DNA of 63,677 bases from Deltaproteobacteria bacterium. GTDB taxonomy: Bacteria; Myxococcota; UBA727; VGSZ01. Position 1 is the stretch's first letter, and each line of letters starts with the position of its first letter. The notes below the pieces were generated by a model that had not been told where the DNA came from, ran no database searches, and was given only the letters and a program-made list of their open reading frames with translations. The position numbers and the translations under genes are program-made. The stretch spans positions 1 to 63,677 of the forward strand of contig JADZDP010000253.1 of NCBI GenBank assembly GCA_020850995.1, written 5' to 3'. Positions 42,143 through 51,032 of the stretch are shown piece by piece.

Positions 42143-43290
42143 GGTGCCACCTCGGGCGCGGGCGGCTCGGCGCTGGGCGGGTCGGCGCTGGCCGGGTCGG
42201 CGCTGGCCGGGTCGGCGCTGGGCGGCGGCGGCGGCGGTCGCGGCGCGCGCAGCACTTCGGGCACGGGATCAATGGCGCTCTCGTGGGAGTCGAGGGCGCG
42301 CGCGGTGGCTTCCTCCGGCACCACCACGCTCGGCTCCGCGTTCGCCTCCGGCAGCATGGCCACCACGCGCTCGAGCACCTCGCGATTGACGTTCACCGTG
42401 GTGGCGGCGCGCAGCTCGGCGAGCAGCTTGGCGAAGCGCTCGGTCTGGCGTTCGCGCAGCAGCTCCTCCTCGAGCCGCGCGCGCGCACCGTCGAAGGTCT
42501 CGGGGCGCTCGTTGCGCCGATCGACGACCTGGAAGATGTGGAAGCCGTAGCTCGAGCCCACCGGGTCGGAGACGGTGTTGCTTTCGAGGTTGAAGCAGAT
42601 GTCGAAGGCGTCGGGCATGTCGCCGCGCGAGAACCACCCGAGGTCGCCGCCGTCCTCGGCGTCGGGCGCCGCCGAGTACTGATGCGCGGCCGCCTCGAAG
42701 CCGATCTTGCGCCCGCGCAGCTCGGCGAGCACGTGGGCCGCCTCTTCCGAGGTCTTGAGCAGGATGTGCCGCGCGCGCACCTGCTCGGGGACACCCTTGT
42801 CCTTGAGCGTGGCGTCGAAGCGCGCGCGCAGCTCGTCCTCGGTGATGGGGGGCGCCTCGGCGAGGCGCACGCGCAAGAAGGCGTCTTGCACCAAGCGGCG
42901 CTGCACGCGCTCGCGCAGGCCGGCGATGGTCAGCTGCTCGGCGGTGAGCAGGCGCTGGAAGGTGCCCGGCGGATAGCCGTCGGTGCGGGCGCGCAGCTCA
43001 CGGTCGATCTCGTCGTCACGCACGGAGATGCCCGACTTGGCGGCGGCGGCGAGCACAAGCTCCTCCTCGATGGCGGAGTCGAGCACCGTGGTGGCCACCG
43101 CCAAGCGCTGCGTGGGGTCGGCGATGCGCGCGGTGCCGCGCTGCGCCAGCGCGGTGATGAGCAGCGTGTCCTTGATCTCGACGTCGCCGACGCGGGCGAG
43201 CACGTGCGTCTTCTCGCGATCGCGCGGATCGCCCGGGCAGCCGAGCGCGCCGAGCGCGAGCAGCAGCGGCAGCAGGCGCGCGACTGTCAC
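42139..43290 (-). CDS. parvulin-type peptidyl-prolyl isomerase lipoprotein
   Basis: A 383-residue predicted lipoprotein (lipobox LGALGC near Cys18), in the style of PrsA. The helical chaperone part covers about 30-180 and the parvulin domain about 185-285, with VRARHILLKT, GGDLGWFSRGDMPDAF and YGFHIFQVVDRR. The C-terminal 60 residues are Pro/Ala/Ser-rich with repeated SADPA. GTG at 43290 overlaps the upstream stop, and its own stop overlaps the SurA-like start. It probably works at the membrane on newly exported proteins. Confidence 0.9.
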   Translation of the reverse strand: MTVARLLPLLLALGALGCPGDPRDREKTHVLARVGDVEIKDTLLITALAQRGTARIADPTQRLAVATTVLDSAIEEELVLAAAAKSGISVRDDEIDRELRARTDGYPPGTFQRLLTAEQLTIAGLRERVQRRLVQDAFLRVRLAEAPPITEDELRARFDATLKDKGVPEQVRARHILLKTSEEAAHVLAELRGRKIGFEAAAHQYSAAPDAEDGGDLGWFSRGDMPDAFDICFNLESNTVSDPVGSSYGFHIFQVVDRRNERPETFDGARARLEEELLRERQTERFAKLLAELRAATTVNVNREVLERVVAMLPEANAEPSVVVPEEATARALDSHESAIDPVPEVLRAPRPPPPPPSADPASADPASADPPSAEPPAPEVAP

Positions 43291-44405
43291 GGGGCCTTCC
43301 CCGGGTCGGCCTGGGCCGCGCTCGGCTGCGCGCCCGGCGGCGCGCTCGGCGACACGTTCGGCTGCGCGCCGTCGTCCTCGTGCTCGTCGTCGTCGTCGCC
43401 CTGGCCGTGGCCGTGGCCGTCGTCGCCGAGCCCGCCGTGCGGGTCGCCGCCCGTGGGTGGCGGCGGCGCCTTCACGTCGACGTGCAGCTTGCCGATCTTG
43501 TCGTCCATCACCTGCACGCGGTGCTTCTGCTTGAGCTCGTCGACGAAGCTGCCGAAGGCCGTGGTGCGCTTCTCGCGGAACACCACGTTCTTCACTTGGT
43601 TCTTCACCTGCTCGAAGGTGCGCGTAATCTCCTTGCGCTTGCCCGTGCGCTTGAGCACGTGCCACCCGGCGCTGCCCTCGAGCACCGGGCTGACCTCGTT
43701 GATGGTCTCCGACGAGAACAGCCAGTCGCGCGCCGCCGCGCCGAGCTGCTGGGCCGCGTCGTCCTTGGACAGGTAGCGCAGGTCGCCGCCCGCTCGCTTG
43801 CTGGCCTCGTCGGTGGAGTGCTTCTCGGCCAGCGCCTTGAACCAGTTGCGGTCGGCCAGCTTGTCCTTGTCGGCCGCCAGCTTCTGCACCTCGTCGGCGC
43901 TCTTCTTGGCGGCCGCCTTGCTGGCGGCGTCGGGACCAAAGGCGACGGTGACGGCGCTGACCCGCACCATCTCGGGCTTCTGGTACTCGGCCTGGTGCTC
44001 GTCGAAGTAGCGCTGCAGCTCGGCGTCGGTGATGTCGGCCAGCTTCACGCGGCCGTCGAACTCCTCGCGCGTCAGCTTCTGCACGATGATCTTCTTCACC
44101 TGATCCTGGATCTCGGGGTCCTTGTCGTAGCCGCGGGCGTAGGCCTCGGCGGCCAGCACCTCGAAGCGCACCTGGCTGTCGACGAACTCCTTCTTCTTGT
44201 CGAGCTCGGCGTAGCGCGCCCGCACGAAGGGGCTCTGCTCGTCGAGCCGCTTCTGCAGTTGCTCGACGGTGAGGGTGGTGCCGGCGATGGTGGCGATGGG
44301 CTCGCCCTTGGCGGCGCCCTGCGCGGGCCCGTTGGCCTGCTCGGGACAGGCGGTGGCGATCAGGGTCGCGGCGGCGACGGCGGAGAACAGGCGGATCGGG
44401 CGCAT
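43287..44405 (-). CDS. parvulin-like lipoprotein with His/Asp-rich tail
   Basis: A 372-residue predicted lipoprotein (LIATAC near Cys20). It has the chaperone and parvulin layout of the next two genes, including GGDLRYLSKDD and GWHVLKRTGKRK, but the RARHIL-type strand reads RVSAVTVAF, so the first active-site His is missing. The C-terminus is Pro-rich with a His/Asp/Glu tail (GDDGHGHGQGDDDDEHEDD) that could bind metal ions. First gene of the isomerase operon, divergent from the membrane protein at 44473. A chaperone without isomerase activity is likely. Confidence 0.85.
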   Translation of the reverse strand: MRPIRLFSAVAAATLIATACPEQANGPAQGAAKGEPIATIAGTTLTVEQLQKRLDEQSPFVRARYAELDKKKEFVDSQVRFEVLAAEAYARGYDKDPEIQDQVKKIIVQKLTREEFDGRVKLADITDAELQRYFDEHQAEYQKPEMVRVSAVTVAFGPDAASKAAAKKSADEVQKLAADKDKLADRNWFKALAEKHSTDEASKRAGGDLRYLSKDDAAQQLGAAARDWLFSSETINEVSPVLEGSAGWHVLKRTGKRKEITRTFEQVKNQVKNVVFREKRTTAFGSFVDELKQKHRVQVMDDKIGKLHVDVKAPPPPTGGDPHGGLGDDGHGHGQGDDDDEHEDDGAQPNVSPSAPPGAQPSAAQADPGKAP

Positions 44406-44472
44406 GTGCTTCGGCTAGCATCTTCGACGGCAGGCGCGAACAGGAATTGGGCCGTACGGTCGAGGAGGACGC

Positions 44473-45186
44473 GTGACCGTCGAGGGTGACCACGGGGCGC
44501 AGCGCTGGCGCGCCCCCTGCGGCGATGAGCTGACGCGCCGTGGCGACGAGCTGGTCATCGCGGCGGCCTTCCCCATCGAGGGGCTGACGCTGACGCGCTA
44601 CCGCAACCCGGTGCTGCGCCTGGGCGACGAGCGCTTCACCCTCGTCGCCGTCGAGGGCCAGCGGCGGCGCCCGACCTACCGCTTCCGCGCGGAGCACCCG
44701 AACCTGTACGCGCCCTCGGGCGAGCTGGTCGACTACGACCCCGCGCGGCACCACGAGCGCGCGCGCGATCGCCGTCGCCTGCTGCTCGCCTGGCTCGTGT
44801 ATCTGCCGCTGGTGCCGCTGACGCCCGTCATCGGCCTCTTGCCCGAGGCCGTGCGACTGCGCTTACGTGTCCTCGGCGTCGACGCCGGCCGGGCCATGCG
44901 CCTGTCGCTCTCCATCGAGTGGCTGCTCTTGTTCTTCGCGCTGCTCGGCTACCTGTTCTCGGGCGGCTTCCTGACGCTGGCAGGCGCGGTCTTGGGCGCG
45001 CTCTGCCTGCTCCTGGTGACCGATATCGCGTATCGGGTCGCGTCGGACTACGACAGCCGGGCACCGGGCATGTTCGGCGTGGTGGGGGCCTTCCGTGACT
45101 TCGTCGTTGAGCTCTGGCGCACACGGCACGGCGCGCTGCCTCCCTCGACGGGAGAGCGGCGCGAGCCACCCCGCGAGCCCCCGTGA
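44473..45186 (+). CDS. membrane protein of unknown function
   Basis: A 237-residue protein. About 90 hydrophilic residues are followed by three or four membrane helices (about 102-125, 145-160, 165-185) and a Pro/Glu/Arg-rich tail. It starts at GTG 44473 after a GAGGAGGA run, 67 bp from the divergent isomerase operon. It precedes the pseudokinase by 62 nt. No family is recognised. Confidence 0.7.
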   Translation: MTVEGDHGAQRWRAPCGDELTRRGDELVIAAAFPIEGLTLTRYRNPVLRLGDERFTLVAVEGQRRRPTYRFRAEHPNLYAPSGELVDYDPARHHERARDRRRLLLAWLVYLPLVPLTPVIGLLPEAVRLRLRVLGVDAGRAMRLSLSIEWLLLFFALLGYLFSGGFLTLAGAVLGALCLLLVTDIAYRVASDYDSRAPGMFGVVGAFRDFVVELWRTRHGALPPSTGERREPPREPP

Positions 45187-45248
45187 CGGCGCTCACCGCC
45201 GCGCTGCGTTGGGCGCGCTACTGATGGCGGCGACGTCGTGGAGGATCT

Positions 45249-46031
45249 GTGGTGGCGATGCGCGTCGGGGCCGGCATGACCAGCGTTGACGACGCCTCCG
45301 CGTCGCTCGAGGAGATCGCGCGCAGCTGTGGCGCGCTGCCGGCGGCGGCCGTCTGCCGCCTCGGTCGTCAGGTCGCGCTCGCGTTGGTCAAGCTGCACGA
45401 GAGCGGGCAGCGCGGTCCGCACGGGGGCCTGGCCCTCGATCGCGTGCGCGTCTTGCCCGGTGGTGACCTCGTACTGCTCGAGGCCACCACGGCCGCCATG
45501 CGCACGCTCTCACCGGAGCGTCGAGTGCATGGTGGGCGCTCCGTGGCCGACGACCTGTGGGCGCTCGGCGTGCTGCTCGCCGACCTCGCGCTCGCGGGCG
45601 CGCTCATCGAGGGCGAGCGCTTGTCCGACGCGAACCCGAGCGTGCCGGTGCGCCTCAAGGACGCGCTCGACATGCTGGTGGCTCCCGCGGGCGAGCGGCT
45701 CACCAACGCTACCGCGGCGGTCTGCATGCTGACCGAGGTGGAGAAGGGCTTCGGCGACGGTGCGCTGCTGGTGCGCGCCGCGCTCGCGCGCGCCCGTGGT
45801 CTCGACGCGGCGGCGCTCACGGGTCCGCCCACCAAGCAGATGACGGACGATCAGGTGCTCAGCGTCAGCGCCATCGAGCGCATCGCCGAGATCAGCGCCG
45901 CGCCCACCTTGCCCGACGGGCGGCCGCCCACCCGCCTGGCGCCCATCGAGGCGCCGCGCTGGATGCTGCCGGCCATCGCCGTCGCCATCGTGGCGGTGGT
46001 GGTGGTGGCGATGGTGTGGCGCTTCTGGTGA
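45249..46031 (+). CDS. membrane-anchored pseudokinase-like protein
   Basis: A 260-residue protein. Residues about 40-165 follow the C-lobe of Ser/Thr kinases (LVKLHESG, then VLPGGDLVLLE in the place of the catalytic and DFG loops, then DDLWALGVLLADLALAG for the DxWxxG region). The catalytic HRD reads HGG, DFG is absent and the ATP-binding N-lobe is not present, so it cannot be an active kinase. One C-terminal membrane helix (about 236-258) anchors it. GGAGG at 45240 supports the GTG start. Myxococcota carry many such kinases as signalling scaffolds. Confidence 0.65.
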   Translation: MVAMRVGAGMTSVDDASASLEEIARSCGALPAAAVCRLGRQVALALVKLHESGQRGPHGGLALDRVRVLPGGDLVLLEATTAAMRTLSPERRVHGGRSVADDLWALGVLLADLALAGALIEGERLSDANPSVPVRLKDALDMLVAPAGERLTNATAAVCMLTEVEKGFGDGALLVRAALARARGLDAAALTGPPTKQMTDDQVLSVSAIERIAEISAAPTLPDGRPPTRLAPIEAPRWMLPAIAVAIVAVVVVAMVWRFW

Positions 46032-46098
46032 GTTGGTCCAGGGCGCGCGCGCCGCTGCGTCGTTGACCGGGCCGAGCGCGCTTGGTAGCGGCGCCTCC

Positions 46099-47121
46099 AT
46101 GAAGCTCAAGGCCGCCGTCGTCGGGCTCGGCTACTGGGGCCCCAACCTGGCGCGCAACCTCGCCGGCTCCGGCGACTTCTCGCTGGCGGGGCTGTGCGAC
46201 CTCGACGTCGCCCGCCTCGAGCGGGTCGGCGCGCAGTATCCGGCGGCCGAGCGCTTCACCGACCTCAACGCGCTGTTGGCGCGCGTGCGGCCCGACCTGG
46301 TGTGCATCGCCACGCCCGTGGCTTCGCACCACGCGTTGGCGGCCAAGGCGCTGCAGGCCGGCGCCCACGTCTTCGTCGAGAAGCCCATGACCATCACGGG
46401 CGCACAGAGCCGCGAGCTGTTGTCGCTAGCCGCGAGCCATGGTCGCCACGTGTTCGTCGACCATACCTTCCTGTTCACGGGCGCCGTGCAGGAGCTGAAG
46501 AAGCAGGTGAGCGGCGGCGCCATCGGCGAGCTCCTGTACGTCGACAGCGTGCGCATCAACCTCGGACTGTTCCAGCCCGACGTCGACGTGGTGTGGGATC
46601 TGGCGCCTCACGACCTATCGATCCTGCACCACGTGATGGGCCAGGTGCCCACGGGCGTGCGCACCCTGGGCAGCTGCCACAGCCCGAGCGGGCTGGCCGA
46701 CGTGGCCTACCTGCACCTGGTCTACGACAAGGCCATCACCGCGCACTTGCACCTCTCGTGGCTGTCGCCGGTCAAGGTGCGGCGCATGATCTTCGCCGGC
46801 ACCAAGCAATCCATCATCTACGACGACCTCGAGGCGGCGGAGAAGGTCAAGATCTACGACCACGGCGTCGACTTCGACGTCAAGGATCTCGAGGAGCGTC
46901 GCCGCGTGTTGGTCAGCTACCGCAAAGGCGACATGCGCGCGCCCAACATCGCCGCCACGGAGGCGCTCACGGTGGAGCTGCAGAACGTCGCCGCCACGGT
47001 GCGCGGCCAAGCGAGCGCGCGCGCATCGGGCGCCGACGGCGCCGCCGTGGTGCGCGTGCTCGAGGCCGCGCAGCGCTCGCTCGCGCAGGGCGGCGCACTG
47101 GTGGCGGTGGAGGGCGCGTGA
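46099..47121 (+). CDS. Gfo/Idh/MocA-type sugar oxidoreductase, WlbA-like
   Basis: A 340-residue NAD-dependent oxidoreductase. The nucleotide loop VVGLGYWGPNLARN is at 7-20, the catalytic EKP motif near 95 and the DLAPHDLSIL segment near 172 supplies the active-site His. It resembles WlbA/WbpB, which oxidise C3 of UDP-N-acetylglucosaminuronate before transamination. The ATG at 46099 is 67 nt after the pseudokinase gene. Its stop overlaps the next start (GTGA). It opens the sugar-synthesis run. Confidence 0.88.
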   Translation: MKLKAAVVGLGYWGPNLARNLAGSGDFSLAGLCDLDVARLERVGAQYPAAERFTDLNALLARVRPDLVCIATPVASHHALAAKALQAGAHVFVEKPMTITGAQSRELLSLAASHGRHVFVDHTFLFTGAVQELKKQVSGGAIGELLYVDSVRINLGLFQPDVDVVWDLAPHDLSILHHVMGQVPTGVRTLGSCHSPSGLADVAYLHLVYDKAITAHLHLSWLSPVKVRRMIFAGTKQSIIYDDLEAAEKVKIYDHGVDFDVKDLEERRRVLVSYRKGDMRAPNIAATEALTVELQNVAATVRGQASARASGADGAAVVRVLEAAQRSLAQGGALVAVEGA

Positions 47122-47765
47122 GCGTGGCGGCAGGGGCGCGCGTCTGTGTGCTCGGTGCTGGCCGCGGCTCCGCCGAGCTCATCGACTTGCTGGCCGACGG
47201 CGGCGTCGATGTGGTGGCGCTCGACGATCAGCACCCGGCGGGCCCCCACGCGGTGGCGGGCGCGCCGGTCGTCGGCGCGCTATCGGCCGCCGTGGCCGAG
47301 GCGGCCAAGGGCCGCACGGTGTTGTCGGGTATCGCCAACTCGCGCTCCATGGGCATTCGCCTCGCCATCGTCGACAAGCTGGCCGCGCTCGGCCTGCGCC
47401 CCGACGCCTGGGGCTCGTTCGTGCACGAGTCGGCGCGCGTCTCACGCCGCGCATCCATCGGCAAGGGCGCCATCATCTACCCAGGCGTGCAGATCGCGGT
47501 GGACGCGCGCGTCGACGAGCACGCGCTCGTGTACTTCAACACCGTCGTGCACCACGACGCCGTGGTGGAGCGCGGCGCCATCCTGTGTGCTGGCGTGCTG
47601 CTGGCCGGGCACGTCAAGGTCGGTGCCGCTGCCTACCTCGGCGTCGGCGCGGTGGTGCGCGACGGCGTCACGGTCGGTGCGCGCGCGCTGGTGGGCATGG
47701 GCGCCGTGGTGACCAGCGACGTGCCTGCCGGCGCCGTGGTCAAGGGCGTGCCGGCGCGCGGCTGA
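47118..47765 (+). CDS. NeuD/PglD-like sugar O/N-acyltransferase
   Basis: A 215-residue protein. An N-terminal Rossmann-like domain (VCVLGAGRGSAELIDLL, about 8-24) is followed by a left-handed beta-helix made of hexapeptide repeats from about 105 to the end (GKGAIIYPGVQI, ERGAILCAGVLLAG, VGMGAVVTSDVPAGAVVKG). This is the NeuD/PglD family that acetylates amino-sugars. The GTG start overlaps the upstream stop. Confidence 0.88.
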   Translation: MSVAAGARVCVLGAGRGSAELIDLLADGGVDVVALDDQHPAGPHAVAGAPVVGALSAAVAEAAKGRTVLSGIANSRSMGIRLAIVDKLAALGLRPDAWGSFVHESARVSRRASIGKGAIIYPGVQIAVDARVDEHALVYFNTVVHHDAVVERGAILCAGVLLAGHVKVGAAAYLGVGAVVRDGVTVGARALVGMGAVVTSDVPAGAVVKGVPARG

Positions 47766-47826
47766 CGTCGCCGACGCGGCGCCACGGGCCCGTTGCGGCG
47801 CGGTCGGGTGGTGCTAGACCACGCGC

Positions 47827-48867
47827 GTGCCCCCGCCCGTCGAGCGCGTCCCGCGGTTGAGCTTCGTTTTGCCCGCCTACTGCGAGGCCGAGAACCTGCC
47901 GAAGTTGTTGCCGCGCCTGTTGGCGCAGGCCGAGCTGTGCGACGAGCTCGAGATCATCGTGGTCGACGACCACAGCCACGACGGGACCTTCGCGGTGCTG
48001 CGCGAGTGGGGCGCCAAGGATCCACGCATCAAGGGCCTGCGCTTGGCGCGCAACTCGGGCAGCCACATGGCGATCCTGTGCGGCCTCTCGGCCGCGCGTG
48101 GCGATGTCGCCGTGGTGCTGGCCGCCGACGGTCAAGACCCGCCGGAGTTCACCGCCGAGCTCTTGGCCGCGTGGCGCCAGGGCCATCACGTGGTGTGGGC
48201 CGTGCGCTCGGCGCGCGAGGGGGAGACCGCCACGACGCGCCTGTTCTCGCGCCTGTACTACGCGACCATGAACCGATGGAGCAGCGTGCGCCTGCCGCCG
48301 GCGGGCGCGGACTTCCTCATGCTCGATCGACGGGTCATCAAGGCGCTCGTAGAGATCCCCGAGCGCAACACCTCGCTGTTGGCGCTCATCACCTGGCTCG
48401 GCTTCAAGCAGACCGAGCTGCCCTACGTGAAAGAGGCGCGCGCCAGCGGGCGTAGCAAATGGACCTTCCGCAAGAAGGTGCGCCTCGCCGTCGACTCGCT
48501 GCTCGGCTTCTCCACCGCGCCGCTGCGCCTGGCCACCAGCGTGGGGCTCGTGTTCGGCGGCGCCGGCTTCCTCTACGCGGGCGCGCTGTTCGTCAACAAG
48601 GTGAGCGGCGGCCTCTTGTTCGGCGACACCACCACGGAGGGCTGGAACGCGCTCATGATCGTGGTGCTGGTGTCGTCGGGCATGACCATGACCATGCTCG
48701 GCGTCGTGGGCGAGTACTTGTGGCGCGCCCTCGAGGAGGTGCGCGGCCGTCCCCGATTCCTCGCGGAGGCCGAGCTCAACATCGGCGCCGACCCGGCGGT
48801 GGCGCCGGCCAACCGTCGACCCCCGTCCGACGTTTCCGATTCACCCGTCAGCGGAGCGCGCGCGTGA
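47827..48867 (+). CDS. polyprenyl-phosphate-type glycosyltransferase (family 2)
   Basis: A 346-residue enzyme. The GT2 domain covers about 10-235, with VVDDHSHDGT for the nucleotide, the AADGQDPPEF metal motif near 102 (compare DLQDPP of GtrB/DPM) and a conserved SRLYYATMNR region. Two membrane helices follow at about 240-265 and 280-305. Such proteins load a sugar onto undecaprenyl phosphate. The stop overlaps the aminotransferase start. Confidence 0.9.
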   Translation: MPPPVERVPRLSFVLPAYCEAENLPKLLPRLLAQAELCDELEIIVVDDHSHDGTFAVLREWGAKDPRIKGLRLARNSGSHMAILCGLSAARGDVAVVLAADGQDPPEFTAELLAAWRQGHHVVWAVRSAREGETATTRLFSRLYYATMNRWSSVRLPPAGADFLMLDRRVIKALVEIPERNTSLLALITWLGFKQTELPYVKEARASGRSKWTFRKKVRLAVDSLLGFSTAPLRLATSVGLVFGGAGFLYAGALFVNKVSGGLLFGDTTTEGWNALMIVVLVSSGMTMTMLGVVGEYLWRALEEVRGRPRFLAEAELNIGADPAVAPANRRPPSDVSDSPVSGARA

Positions 48868-49973
48868 CCGTCCCGTTCTTCTCCCTCGCCGACCAGACCA
48901 GGCAGCTCCGGAGCGAGCTGTTGGCCGCCATGACCGAGGTGCTCGACACCCAGGGCTTCGCCAACGGTCCGCCGGTGGCAAAGCTCGAGGCCGAGCTGGC
49001 GAGCTACCTGGGCGTCAAGCACGTGGTGGCCCTCAACACCGGCACCACCGCGCTGCAGGCAGCGCTCTTGGGCCTGGGTGTCAGCCCCGGTGACGACGTC
49101 GTCACGGTCGCGCACACCTGGATCTCCACCTGCTGGGCCATCTCCTACGTGGGCGCGCGCCCCGTGTTCGCCGACGTCGACGAGGGCACCAACGGTATGG
49201 ACCCGCGCGCGCTGGCCAAGGCGATCACGCCGAAGACCAAGGCCATCCTGCCCGTGCACCTGCATGGCCACCCCGTCGATCTCGACGCCATCCTCGACAT
49301 CGCCAAGACCAAGGGCGTGCCGGTGATCGAAGACGCCGCGCAGTCCATCGGCTCCACCTACAAGGGCAGGCAAACCGGCGGCCTCGGCGCGGTCAACGCC
49401 ACCAGCTTCTATCCCTCGAAGAACCTGGGCGCCGCGGGCGAGGGCGGCGCCATCATGACCAACGACGGCGCCATCGCCGATCGCGTCCGCAGCCTGCGCG
49501 ACCACGCGCAACAGGGGCGCCACCATCACGTGGAGCTCGGCTTCAATTGGCGCATGGACGGCCTGCAGGGAGCGGTGCTGCGCGTGAAGCTGCCGCACCT
49601 CGACCGCTGGAACGAGCGGCGGCGCGCCATCGCCGCGCGCTACCTCGACGGGCTCAAGGGCGCCAAGGGCCTGCGCCTGTTCCCCGAGCAGTCGTGGGCG
49701 CGCTGCAACTGGCACGTGTTCCCGGTGTTCCACGCGCAGCGCGAGGCGCTGCGCGCCGCCCTCGAGAAGAAGGGCGTTGCCACGGGCGTGCACTACCCCA
49801 CGCCCGTGCACCTGCAGCCCGCCTACGCGCATCTGGGCGTGGCCAAGGGCGCCCTGCCGGTGGCCGAGCGCCTGGCGGCCACCGAGGTGTCGCTGCCCAT
49901 GTTCGCCGAGCTGAGCGACGCTCAGGTCGACGAGGTCATCGGCGCCGTGCGCGCCGCGTGCGCGGAGCTGTGA
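48864..49973 (+). CDS. DegT/DnrJ/EryC1 sugar aminotransferase
   Basis: A 369-residue PLP enzyme. The family signature is clear: the PLP lysine is Lys186 in FYPSKNLGA, the ring-stacking EDAAQSIGS precedes it, and NTGTTALQAALL marks the phosphate site. These enzymes aminate keto-sugar nucleotides for surface glycans. GTG at 48864 overlaps the upstream stop (GTGA). A second member lies two genes downstream. Confidence 0.93.
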   Translation: MTVPFFSLADQTRQLRSELLAAMTEVLDTQGFANGPPVAKLEAELASYLGVKHVVALNTGTTALQAALLGLGVSPGDDVVTVAHTWISTCWAISYVGARPVFADVDEGTNGMDPRALAKAITPKTKAILPVHLHGHPVDLDAILDIAKTKGVPVIEDAAQSIGSTYKGRQTGGLGAVNATSFYPSKNLGAAGEGGAIMTNDGAIADRVRSLRDHAQQGRHHHVELGFNWRMDGLQGAVLRVKLPHLDRWNERRRAIAARYLDGLKGAKGLRLFPEQSWARCNWHVFPVFHAQREALRAALEKKGVATGVHYPTPVHLQPAYAHLGVAKGALPVAERLAATEVSLPMFAELSDAQVDEVIGAVRAACAEL

Positions 49974-49974
49974 G

Positions 49975-51012
49975 GTGAGCGAGCTGGTGCTACCCCGCGT
50001 CGACGGCGTGCAAGGCGCGCGCTGCTTCGTCACCGGCGCCGCGGGCTTCATCGGCAGCTCGCTGGTGCGCGTGCTGGCGAACAGCGGCGCCGACGTGGTG
50101 GCCTTCGACAACCTCGCCACCGGACACGCCGAGAACCTCGCGGGCGTGCGCGAGGAGACCGGACGGGAGGCGCGCTTCATCCACGGCGACGTGCGTGACC
50201 GCGAGAAGCTCGCGCGCGTGCTGCCGGGCGCCGACCTGGTGTTCCACCTGGCGTGCCTCGGCGTGCGCCACTCGCTCCACTCTCCCTTCGAGAACCTCGA
50301 CGTCAACGCGCGCGGCACCTTGTCGGTGCTGGCGCAGGCCCGCGCCGCCAAGGTCAAGCGCGTGGTGCACACCTCGTCGAGCGAGGTGTACGGCACCGCC
50401 AAGCACGTGCCCATGAGCGAGGAGCACGCCACCGATCCCCACACGGTCTACGGAGCCTCCAAGCTCGACGGTGAGTGCTGCGCGCGCGCCTACTGGCGCT
50501 GCTACCAGACGCCAGTGGTGGTGGTGCGCCCCTTCAACGCGTATGGCCCGCGCAGCCACAGTGAGGGCGACAGCGGCGAGGTCATCCCGCGTTTCCTGGT
50601 GCGCGCGCTGGTGGGCAAGGCGCCGGTCATCTTCGGCGACGGCAGCCAGACGCGCGACTTCACGCACGTCTACGACAGCGCCGCCGCGTTGGTGCGCGCC
50701 GCCGTGACGCCGAACATCGAGGGCGAGACCTTCAACGTTGGCGCCGGCCGCGAGATCCGCATCGACGAGCTGGCGCGTATCGTGGTGCGCGCAGTGGGGC
50801 GGCCCGAGTTGTCGGCCGAGCACATCGAGCCCCGCCCCGGCGACGTGCTGCGCCTGTTCGCCGACTCCAGCAAGGCCGCGCGCCTGCTCGCGCACCAAAG
50901 CTCGGTGGCGATGGCCGACGGTATTGCCGATCTGGCGACGCGCCTGCGCGCCCTCGGCGATGATGCCGTGCGTGCCCTCGACGCCAACATCGTGGTGCGG
51001 AGCTGGGCCTGA
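49975..51012 (+). CDS. NAD-dependent sugar epimerase/dehydratase
   Basis: A 345-residue extended short-chain dehydrogenase. The GAAGFIGSS dinucleotide motif is at about 21-29, the active site TSSSEVYG with VYGASK supplies Ser, Tyr and Lys, and RPFNAYGPR and QTRDFTHVYD mark the sugar-nucleotide side. This is the UDP-sugar epimerase/dehydratase/decarboxylase group; the exact reaction is not decided by sequence. The GTG start is 1 nt after the aminotransferase stop. Confidence 0.9.
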   Translation: MSELVLPRVDGVQGARCFVTGAAGFIGSSLVRVLANSGADVVAFDNLATGHAENLAGVREETGREARFIHGDVRDREKLARVLPGADLVFHLACLGVRHSLHSPFENLDVNARGTLSVLAQARAAKVKRVVHTSSSEVYGTAKHVPMSEEHATDPHTVYGASKLDGECCARAYWRCYQTPVVVVRPFNAYGPRSHSEGDSGEVIPRFLVRALVGKAPVIFGDGSQTRDFTHVYDSAAALVRAAVTPNIEGETFNVGAGREIRIDELARIVVRAVGRPELSAEHIEPRPGDVLRLFADSSKAARLLAHQSSVAMADGIADLATRLRALGDDAVRALDANIVVRSWA

Positions 51013-51032
51013 GGACGCCACCTGAGGACACC

